From Ctena decussata (Eukaryota; Mollusca; Bivalvia; Lucinida; Lucinidae), in assembly GCA_963989385.1 (NCBI GenBank), contig OZ022506.1:22693903-22757902 (forward strand): 64,000 nt of DNA, written 5' to 3'. Of the stretch, positions 56,107 through 64,000 are shown piece after piece. Numbering within the stretch: position 1 is the first letter of the stretch; the number at the start of each line of letters is the position of its first letter. A program made the position numbers and the translations under genes. The notes under the pieces are model-generated. The model had not been told where the DNA came from. It did no database searches and worked only from the letters and a program-made list of their open reading frames with translations.

Positions 56107-57245
56107 GCTCGCCTGAACGAAAGTTCAGGAAGAGCTATTGTTGTCACCCCGGCGTCGGCGTCCGCGTCCGCGCCGGTGTCCGGATTGGATGTTTTGGTTA
56201 AAGTTTTTTAAAGACCTATATCTCCTTAACCAATGGATAGATTCTTTTGATACTTGCACTGTAGGTAGATATTGGTCCAAAGTTTAACAGGGTACCACCC
56301 CCACCCACTCCATGACCTTGATGTCAAGGTCATGGACTTAGAAAATTGGGAGTATTGTTGGACTGGATGTTTTGGTTAAAGTTTTATAAAGCCCAATATC
56401 TCCTTTACCCATGGATGGATTCCTTTGATACTTGCACTGTAGTTAGATATTGGTCCAAAGTTTTCCTAGGTACTACCCCCACCCCCCTCAGTGACCTTGA
56501 TGTCAAGGTCGTGGACTTAGAAAATTGTCTTTTTATTGATTGGGTGTTTTGGTTAAAGTCTTTTAAAGACACATATCTCCTGAATCCAGTGATGAATTCT
56601 TTTTATATTTGCACTTTAGTTAGATATTAATCCAAAGTTTTGCCGAGTACTACCCCAACCCCGCTCAGTGACCTTGATGTCAAGGTCACAGACTTTGGAA
56701 ATTTGTTCTTTATTAAAGTTTTCTAATTGCATACTGATTCATAATGCTTGGCAGAGATTTAGTTTACACTTGAACTGTTGTTAGACACTTTTTTGAGTTT
56801 TTACAAAACACTATATACTTACCCCACTGGATGACCTTGAAGTCAAGGTCATCAACTTAGAGTTTTGTCTTAAAGATTTTGGTTAAAGTTTTATATTTAT
56901 GAAGACATAATTTCACAGTGCCACGATGGACTCAGTTGATACTAATACTTGGACTGATGTTAGATAATGGTTCAAGGTTTTGTTACATCCTAGCTCCTAG
57001 ACCCCACACCCCCACCCCTACCGCTTAGTTCTTTGACCTCAAGCTCATGGACTTTGAAATTTCATGTGGATTTTTTTATTTTAATTTTATTTTTAAGACT
57101 TATTTCTTAGATAGCTTTTGTTTATAAATGTGTTGTCATTATGGACATGCTTGAAGTTTTATGCATAGAAGTCCACACCTCCAAAGCGACTGTGTGATGG
57201 GCAAGCACTATTCAGGCTAGCTATGCTGTCAGGCGACAGCTCTTG
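56107..57245 (+). mobile_element. AGCTCGCCTGAA element with 165-180-bp tandem core
   Basis: The left end 'tagctcgcctgaacgaaagt' carries a small hairpin and GC-rich 'ggcgtcggcgtccgcgtccg'; the right end is 'caggctagctatgctgtcag'. The core repeats 'tgaccttgatgtcaaggtca' at 56,313, 56,492, 56,669 and 56,832 (163-179 bp apart). It has the same tandem-core organisation as the 1679 and 7112 elements. Within the BTB intron. Confidence 0.7.
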
Positions 57246-57461
57246 TTGATACTGGCTTGAGTTTTCACAAAACACTACCCCCACCCTACTGGGTGACCCT
57301 AGATCTAGGCTATTGACATAGAATTTTATCTTAAAGCTTTTGTTTATAAATATGTTGACAATACATGGACATGCTTATTTGAAGCTTCATAAGTAGTGCA
57401 GGCCATAGCGACAAATCCCTGAGATATGGTCAAGCATCAGTGAAGGCCAGCTATGCTGTCA

Positions 57462-57659
57462 CAGGGCACTAGATAAGAGGGAGTATTTGGTGATAATTAA
57501 AGATAATTTTGTTATTTCTGTATAAAAACATATTTTGTGACCCCTCATCTGAACCGTCTCGAGACGGTTCAGATGATGGGTCACAACATATGGTTTCAAT
57601 GAGAAATAAGAAAAATTATCCCTCACTTATCATCAAATACCCCCTAATCTAGAGCCCTG
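57462..57659. mobile_element. 198-bp hAT-like MITE just before the last BTB exon
   Basis: 'cagggcactagataagaggg' ... 'ccccctaatctagagccctg' with GCTGTCA on both sides (7 bp, or 8 with one mismatch). A central palindrome 'gaaccgtctcgagacggttc' is present. It ends 56 bp before the BTB exon, so the exon's branch point and pyrimidine tract fit between. Relatives at 58,312 and 61,193. Confidence 0.85.
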
Positions 57660-57715
57660 GCTGTCAGGCTCTTGTTTCAAGATTTATGTCAAATTCTTAT
57701 GCTATTTTATTTCAG

Positions 57716-58287
57716 CCCGACATGCTAAAAGTATTTTTGAAATGTCAAACGAGTACCAAATCCCTGCCATTGTAGACCACTGTGAGGAAGTGTTGGCCAA
57801 ACTGATTGAAGATTTACCTATGATTTATGAATGGGAAGGAAAAACAGAGTCAAATTCTAACAGTATAAAAAGGATTCTTGACCTGCTGGTGTTTGGTCAT
57901 CTTTATGAGAGAGACAAAATTATCAAAAGTGCATGTGATAATCTTTCTCGGGTTCCACTGAAAGAGTTCATTAATTTTTATACCTACAAGAAACTACCAG
58001 AATCTTGTAAAGTTGCAATTCTGCAGAGTCGGATAACCAGATGTGATGATGACAAGTTTTACAAACTCAAGAAAAATAATGAGCAGGAAAAAGTCTTCAC
58101 AACAGAAAGCAGTGTACAGACTGACCCAGTCCACCAGCCAGCACGTTCGAATCCTGCCATGTCTCTGCCAGTGCCACCAAGTATGAGTCTGAGACCACCA
58201 TTTCAGATTCCAAATGGCATGAACCCTACACAAAGACTTCCTAACATGGGCCCTATGCAGAGGCCACCAGCACCTGTTATGAATTGA
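57716..58287 (+). CDS. BTB/POZ protein, last coding exon
   Basis: Acceptor 'ctattttatttcag'; the first two bases complete an Ala, then RHAKSIFEMSNEYQIPAIVD finishes the BTB fold (the 'LxxxAxxYQxxxLxxxCE' helix pair). A helical middle part follows (RILDLLVFGHLYERDKII ...), resembling the post-BTB region of BTB/MATH-36-like proteins. The last ~65 residues are disordered and rich in Pro, Met, Gln and Asn (SLPVPPSMSLRPPFQIPNGM). Stop TGA at 58,285. With the 53,951 exon the coding part is 281 residues, or 286 if the MAEQK exon is right. The 3' untranslated region appears to contain a MITE (58,312-58,540); ATTAAA at about 58,877 is a possible polyadenylation signal. Confidence 0.93.
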
Positions 58288-58311
58288 ATTTAGTGTTCCA
58301 GATAAGTAGTA

Positions 58312-58540
58312 GAAAGAGGGATTATTTGGCGGTGATTCTCCATATTTCTCAACGAAAATGTGCTATGACCCCTCATTAGAATTGTCTCTGTGAGACGGTT
58401 TAAATGAGCGTGTCACAACGATTTGTCAACGAAAACATGCCGTGACCCGTCATTTTAACCGTCTCTCTACTGTCTCAGAGAGACGGTTCAAATGAGTGAG
58501 TCACAAAATATTTTCATTGAGAACTAAGAATATCTGCAAG
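58312..58540. mobile_element. MITE related to 57,462, in the BTB 3' flank
   Basis: 'aaagagggattatttggcgg' then two rounds of 'gtgacc(c)gtcatt... accgtctctc' palindrome ('gagacggttcaaatgag'). It begins 25 bp after the stop codon, so it is probably transcribed as part of the 3' UTR and could form a hairpin there. Confidence 0.7.
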
Positions 58541-58611
58541 TAATCCTAAAAAACAAACACTTTATACAGAGCTGTGATTTAACATCGTAATATTTCTAAA
58601 TCTGATTCGAG

Positions 58612-58672
58612 TCTACACAGTTTGCTCAGGCACTTTTGCCTGAGCAAACTGTGTAGACTCGGATCAGATTGC
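58612..58672. repeat. Perfect 25-bp-arm hairpin
   Basis: 'gagtctacacagtttgctca' + 'ggca' mirrored by 'tgcctgagcaaactgtgtag'; loop 'ctttt'-sized. Another hairpin (ttgaaggttaaccttcaa) is at 60,705-60,735. Confidence 0.9.
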
Positions 58673-59206
58673 TTACAAAGAGTACATGTACTCTTTTTGG
58701 CTCTGACAGTTACAGTGAAAATGAAAGATTGTTTTTGTCAGTGAATGACTACTTAGTGTTAAAAAAAATATTGTGAGTAATCATGGATTACATTCAGAGT
58801 TCTATCCATTTTCTAAGAACTAATGGGTTGTTGAAAAATATTCTTTATAGAAAATAATACACAAATTAAAGTTACCATTAAATATTGGCAGAGTTGCTTT
58901 CCCAGAAAGTATATCTGTTCACCTTATAACTTTGTTCATTGAACCAGTGCTGGTAAAGATGCATTCATCTGAACTTGAGCATGCTGAATTTACCCCTTGT
59001 TTGATCAGTGGGCTTGTCCATCCTTATCATTATGATGCATCTGTTTCTAGTTTTATGGGTTTCTGGTACTTTGTATTTTGCATAGAAAATTCCTGTAAGC
59101 AAATACCGTAGTGGAGATCCTGTTCAGATGCCACAATCTGCGGCATCTGAAATGGAACTGCAGTGGCTGAAACAGAGAGTTTCAAACAAACCCAACTCGG
59201 TCTGGC

Positions 59207-59405
59207 CACATACTTTCGTTTCTCCTTCCGCTGATTCAAGAAGGGCAGTTGTCAGTTACTGGCGAAAGCATGTGCACTTAGTACTGGTTAACCGCTTAGG
59301 AGGTCTAAGCCTGCCCAGAAATAGTGTGGTTAGGTTAACTGACTGTCCCGACATGACCATAGCTGTTTACCGTGGACGTTAAGCATCAAATCAATCAAAC
59401 AAACC
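59207..59405 (+). mobile_element. Dispersed element 'SRRAVVSYWRK' copy 2
   Basis: Open across most of its length: FVSPSADSRRAVVSYWRKHV then NRLGGLSLPRNSVVRLTDCP then YRGR-stop, followed by an 'atcaaatcaatcaaac' tail. The reverse copy at 37.8 kb has the same peptide start. A simple tail plus repetition suggests a SINE or the 3' part of a LINE rather than a host exon. No function can be assigned. Confidence 0.7.
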
Positions 59406-59594
59406 CCCTTAGCAGCCCAAATTATTTCATTTTCTTTGGGAATGTCCGGCAAAATTGGTCAAACTGCACAAATTGACCCCCCTTCCCCCATCTTATTTGA
59501 ACCCCCAATCCAAAATTTCTGGACCCACCCTTGGTCTGCACTGTTGCATATACATGTATCCCCAAAATGGGTTTCCAGTACAGCATCTTAAGGT

Positions 59595-59835
59595 CATGGG
59601 TACACTTTCATGGGAAGTAACTCTGGGGTGTCCATTTTGCCACATTTCTTAATGTTAGTCAACTCTTACAGGGAAGAGTTTGCTCCCTTAGTCCTGAGCA
59701 AATTCTTTCCTGTAAGAGTAGATCCCATAAATTTGGAAGGGCTTTGTTTACCTGGAAAGCAAACTTTCAGAAAGTCACAGGAGTTGTCTACCTTCATGAA
59801 AATGGCTACAAATGGGAAGGTGTAAGGTACCATAC
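59595..59835. repeat. Dispersed repeat family C with hairpin
   Basis: 'gggaagagtttgctccctta' + complement 'gagcaaattctttcctgtaa'; flanks 'catgggtacactttcatggg' and 'gaaggtgtaaggtaccatac'. Confidence 0.75.
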
Positions 59836-59849
59836 ACCTTCAAATATTT

Positions 59850-60086
59850 GAGCCGGGACACGACAAAACCAACAATGTGGTTGTGCGCCCAGCGCAGACT
59901 CAGATCAGCCTGGGCATCTGTTCAGTTTGACAAGACTCCTCGTTAAAGGCTCAAAGGGTAGCTAAGGGTTTGCGCTTCCCCCATGCGGATAGCGAAGACT
60001 TTGATCAGACTGGGCGGATGCCCAGGCTGATCAGAGTCTGCGCTGGGCGCACAACCACATTGTTGGTTTTGTCGTGTCGGGGCTCA
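59850..60086. mobile_element. Palindromic MITE family A, copy 10
   Basis: gagccgggacacgacaaaac ... 'ttttgtcgtgtcggggctc'. Compensating changes in both termini (ccggg / cgggg) keep the palindrome. Confidence 0.9.
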
Positions 60087-60831
60087 TTTTTTTCTATTTT
60101 TCTTAGAAAATAATTCTTGATATTTTGTTCGAATTGTCCCGTAAAGGGATCATTTGAATGGAATGTCAGGCCCTACTGTCTGTGAAAAGTAACAAAAACT
60201 ATTTCATCTATTGTTTCCTTTCATGTGTAGCATGGTAAAGATAAAAAGATATGTCATAAGCAGAAGTTTATATAATCTGGTTTAAATAGTTTTAAGCAAT
60301 GTTAAGAGAAAAAAAAAGATTCATTTCGCCAAAATGTATTAGTGATGTCATTTACATCATGAGAAATTGTAAGGTCTTGAACTATAATCACCCTAAACTT
60401 TGGGACGAACACTGTATACCCAAATCAGACTGCTCCTTAGGAACAGACTGATCAGGGTCTGCACTGTTTGCCTTTCTAGAAGTCCTGATATACCATATTG
60501 GGAAATCATTTTATCCAGAAAATTAACTTGTGTACAACTATTTTCAAATTTTCATATGGGATTGTTTTTCCCATTTCAATAAATTTAATGAGAGAACTCC
60601 TCCAAATCTCACCTCAGAATAATCTCATTAGTCTACTGCTGCTATGTAGCGGCCTTATTAGACTGCACTTTTTGCCTACTCCCTCCATAGGAAAAATAGA
60701 CTCATTCAAAGTTGAAGGTTAACCTTCAACTTTGAACAAGTCCATTTTAACTGTGGTGAAAGTCATTCCTGGTGAATGTACAGTTCCAAACAATTCAAAC
60801 TTCTGCAAAATGCCAAAATAAAATGATGCTT
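60087..60831. other. Non-coding stretch
   Basis: AT-rich; one decayed family-A-like piece near 60,420-60,470 ('cagactgatcagggtctgca') and a hairpin at 60,705-60,735. No exon recognised. Confidence 0.5.
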
Positions 60832-61055
60832 CAGTCCACTCTCGATATCTCAAACGCTGATATCTCAAAAGTACCTATGATATCAAGGAATATATATAGT
60901 TTGGACATATATTCCATATATATATTTAAGTATCAACTCCTGTTATCTCAAACTACTGAAATCTGAAAGTAAATTTTCTGGGACCAGAAAATTTACTTTG
61001 ACATATCAGTAGTTTGGTAAGAGCTTCGACTTTGAGATGTGGAGAGTTGACTGTA
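60832..61055. mobile_element. AGTCAACTCTCGATATCTC MITE, copy 3
   Basis: 'cagtccactctcgatatctc' ... 'gagatgtggagagttgactg' + ta; inner stem 'aaattttctgggaccagaaa'. Confidence 0.75.
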
Positions 61056-61189
61056 TTTAAATTCTATGTATGAATTTACTTTATTTGTGCACATATAATG
61101 TCAGACGAACTTGTCAGTGGTGGATTTATCAGAAAACTTGAGAAAGTGGCCAAACCAAAGTTTCGGTGTAGCTATTTTCAGTACAGAGC

Positions 61190-61375
61190 TCTAGATAAGA
61201 GGGAGTATTTGGTGATAATTATGGATAATTTTTATGTATTCTGCATTAAAACATACATGTACATTGTGACCCCTCATCTGAACAGTCACAACATATGGTT
61301 TCAGTGAGAAATAAAAAAAATTATCCCACAATTATCATCAAATACTCCCCCTTATCTACATGTAGAACTAGATGC
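61190..61375. mobile_element. MITE related to 57,462, copy 3
   Basis: 'ctagataagagggagtattt' ... 'caaatactcccccttatcta', missing part of the central palindrome. Confidence 0.75.
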
Positions 61376-61394
61376 AGTTGTTTTGTGATTATAC

Positions 61395-61595
61395 CCAGAG
61401 AGGCTCCATTGCAAGTAGTTAGAATGGCTCTGTAATGGTGCAGGAGATTGCCAGGTCGTGAGTTCAAACCCAGGCTTGGGTCATCCGGCAACTGGAAAAC
61501 TCTGAATGTCAACCCAGCAGTAAATGGGTACCTGCTTTGAATCAGGGAAGGATAATGCAGCGAAAGGAGAGAGATGGGGTTCTCCTTACAAATGC
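61395..61595 (+). mobile_element. Possible tRNA-like SINE
   Basis: 'atggctctgtaatggtgcag' (weak box A) and 'gtcgtgagttcaaaccca' (box B), then a unique body 'gtaaatgggtacctgctttg'. Single copy here, so the call is tentative. Confidence 0.35.
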
Positions 61596-61730
61596 TTTGC
61601 CCAAGATACAGTGGGCCTCTAACCATTAAAAGTATAAGTTTCCGATGGCCTAGTGGCTGGTTTTATACCAGTTTATATTTTACAAAGCTGTATTTTGCAC
61701 AAACATGGTCTACATACATCACACTGGGTA

Positions 61731-61897
61731 GGGGGCAATCGAAAACAGTCATGCAGTCGATGGATGCGGATCAAAAACCATCAGAAACAGCTTTATGGAT
61801 TGCAAATTATTGCCAATTTGCAATTGAAAACACTGTTTTTAACAGTTTTTGATCCGCGTTAATCAATTGCTAAGAGTGTTTTCAATTGCCGCCTACC
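61731..61897. mobile_element. Palindromic MITE with GGCAATTGAAAAC termini
   Basis: 'gggcaatcgaaaacagtcat' ... 'gtgttttcaattgccgcc', with inner 'gatgcggatcaaaaacc' / 'gtttttgatccgcgtt' and 'gcaaattattgccaatttgc'. Confidence 0.75.
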
Positions 61898-62088
61898 TGG
61901 TGTGTACATGTAAGTTTTACTGTAGCTAACCATTTACAGAACCTTGAATACTTTTATTTCCAGATGGAAATACCAGTGGGCCGATCGCAATCAAATTTTA
62001 TCTGAAGCATCATTTGGGTGGGGGAAAGGCTGCATTAGGTTTTGGTGCCGATCAGCTCAGAACTCTGGTTTCCATGGCGACAGATAGC

Positions 62089-62450
62089 CCCCATAGGGTT
62101 ATAATGGGGAAAATGGCGTCATCACGTTTTCTCAACTGATTTTGATTAGATCCTTATCATACTTGCAGGTAATGATGACATACACAAGAGCTTGGATGAG
62201 TTCGAAATTTGGCCGGATTCGAGCACAGACTACGGAGTTAGCTGCCCTTGAGCGTTTGGAAAAAATCCCATAGGGTTATAATGGGGAAAATGGCGTCATC
62301 ACGTTTTCTCAACTGTTTTTGCTTAGATCCTTATCATACTTGCAGGTAATGATGACATACATAAGAGCTTGGATGAGTTTGAAATTTGGCCGGATTCGAG
62401 CACAGACTACAGAGTTAGCTGCCCTTGAGCGTTTGAAAAAAATCCCATAG
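62089..62450. repeat. ~177-bp tandem repeat, two units
   Basis: 'cccatagggttataatgggg' recurs at 62,089, 62,267 and (decayed) 62,444; between them 'cttgcaggtaatgatgacat' and 'ggccggattcgagcacagac' are nearly identical. Confidence 0.9.
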
Positions 62451-62479
62451 TGTTATAATGGAGAAAACAGCGTCATCAC

Positions 62480-63486
62480 ATATTTTTAGAAAAACTTTGT
62501 CATCGCTATATTGCCTACATTTCTCAACGGATTTTAAAATAACTTCACACAAATGTAGGGCATGAGGATATCTCGCGCAAGTTCGACTTTCAGGATGCTG
62601 CGCCCAAGGTCAAGGTCACTGTGGCTATTTTTAGAAAAAATTTGTCAGCGCTCTAGCACCTACATTTCTCAGCAGATTTTAAAATGACTTCACACAAATG
62701 TAGGGCATGACAATATCTCGAGCACGTTCGACTTTCAGGATGCTGCGCCCAAGGTCAAGGTCACTGTGGCTATTTTTAGAAAAACTTTGTCAGCGCTCTA
62801 GCACCTATATTTCTCAGCAGATTTTAAAATAACTTCACACAAATGTAGGGCATGACAATATCTCGAGCAAGTTCTACTTTCAGGATGCTGCGCCCAAGGT
62901 CAAGGTCACTGTGGCTATTTTTAGAAAAACTTTGTCAGCGCTCTAGCACCTACATTTCTCAGCAGATTTTAAAATAAATTCACAAAAATGTAGGGCATGA
63001 CAATAGCTCGAGCAAGTTCGACTTTCAGGATGCTGCGCCCAAGGTCAAGGTCACTGTGGCTATTTTTAGCAAAACTTTGTCAGCGCTCTAGCACCTACAT
63101 TTCTCAGCAGATTTTAAAATAAATTCACACAAATGTAGGGCATGACAATTTCTCGAGCAAGTTTGACTTTCAGGGTGCTGCACCCAAGGTCAAGGTCACC
63201 GTGGCTATTTTTAGTAAAAACTTTGTCAGCGCTCTAGCACCTACATTTCCAGGGATCAAGCTAGACTCGAAGTTTAGGGAGAAGTGACTTCTCCCTCCAG
63301 CTGAAATAGGGAGAAGTGACAGCCCTGAAGGGAGAAGTGGTATTGCGCGATTATGACATTTTTCATTCAGTTTTAAAGAAAAATAGCTATTATGCATACT
63401 ATTAACATTAAATTGAAAGATTAATAAGCTGCAATGGGTTTATAGGGTAAATTGTCATAACAGCTTGTTTGTGGAATGATTTGATG

Positions 63487-63527
<41 letters not shown>

Positions 63528-64000
63528 TTTTTTTTTTTTTTTTTTTTAGGGAGACTCCCACTTCTCCCTAAGCCCAATTTAGGGCGAAATTTCGGCCCCT
63601 AGGGCGATTATTTCGCCCAAATCGCCCCCTAGCTTGATCCCTGCATTTCTCAACGGATTTTTAAATCAACTTCACACAAATGTAGGGCATGACAATATCT
63701 CAAACAAGTTTGACTTCCAGGGTGCTGTGCCCAAGGTCAAGGTCACTGTGGCTATTTTTAGAAAAACTTTGTCATCGCCCTAGCACCTTCATTTCTCCAC
63801 AGATTTTCATTTCTCCACGGATTTTGAAATAACTTGACACAAATGTAGGGTATGATAATATCTCAAGCAAGTTCGACTTTCAGGATGCTGTGCCCAAGGT
63901 CAAGGTCACTGTGGCTATTTTTAGAAAAACTTTGTCAGCGCTCTAGCACCTACATTTCTCAACGGATTTTAAAATAAATTCACACAAATGTAGGGGATGA
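62480..64000. repeat. 145-bp tandem array with 'aaggtcaaggtcac', runs off the edge
   Basis: 'gcgcccaaggtcaaggtcac' starts at 62,600, 62,745, 62,890, 63,035 and 63,180, exactly 145 bp apart, and again near 63,729 and 63,891 after an insertion. Copies in the middle are over 95 percent alike. The array continues past the window end. It may be the tandem core of a larger element whose left part is the 177-bp repeat. Confidence 0.95.
63250..63643. mobile_element. 394-bp TIR element inserted in the 145-bp array
   Basis: 'cagggatcaagctag' ... 'ctagcttgatccctg' (15-bp perfect ends) with CATTTC on both sides (63,244-63,249 and 63,644-63,649). The interior has a 'gggagaagtgacttctccct' stem and a poly(A)/poly(T) hairpin (63,495-63,547). 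The terminus is hAT-like (CAGGG) but only 6 bp are duplicated, so the superfamily is open. Confidence 0.88.

Overview
This is an animal nuclear window, most likely from a marine bivalve mollusc. It is AT-rich, intron-rich and full of tRNA-derived SINEs, palindromic miniature transposons (MITEs) and short-period tandem arrays of the kind seen in clam genomes. The species cannot be fixed from the sequence alone. Almost none of the long open frames is a gene; the real coding sequence lies in short exons.

Three gene loci are supported. (1) Left part, minus strand: seven consecutive exons (12,286 down to 2,883) of a malate synthase, the glyoxylate-bypass enzyme. All six splice junctions agree in phase, giving 258 residues of the central catalytic barrel. 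The N-terminal exons lie to the right and were not found; the C-terminal exons lie beyond the left edge. (2) Right part, plus strand: two large exons (53,951-54,224 and 57,716-58,287) of a BTB/POZ protein with a KKKRK nuclear signal and a Pro/Met-rich tail. A five-codon first exon at 46,759 is a good in-phase candidate. (3) Centre, minus strand: two or three small phase-compatible exons (44,633-43,858) ending in a stop, encoding an unrecognised short protein or the end of a larger one. A possible signal-peptide first exon sits at 29,695 (+).

Region by region: 1-12.3 kb, malate synthase exons separated by introns loaded with tandem-core elements, SINEs, a Tc1/mariner-type element and MITEs. 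12.3-16 kb, a TTAA-flanked MITE and a dead LINE reverse-transcriptase fragment split by two palindromic MITEs. 17-28.3 kb, an 11-kb repeat domain: GGATATC/GAATTAT repeats on both flanks, a four-copy 207-bp array, then alternating blocks of a ~164-bp and an ~85-bp CAGCTG-rich satellite, the last broken by a 1,352-bp TIR element with a clean TA duplication. 28-46 kb, largely non-coding with many MITEs, a nested SINE-in-transposon and the small minus-strand gene. 46.7-58.3 kb, the BTB locus, with a hAT-type element, a TTAA MITE and two related 33-bp palindromic minisatellites in its putative first intron. 58-64 kb, MITEs, SINEs and a 145-bp array with a TIR element inside.

Ten copies of one ~235-bp palindromic MITE (termini GAGCCGCGACACG) and a family of CRE-octamer-rich palindromes dominate the dispersed repeats. 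Several insertions have perfect target-site duplications, so their insertion events can be reconstructed from sequence. Homology calls rest on motif recognition by eye; no database was consulted.
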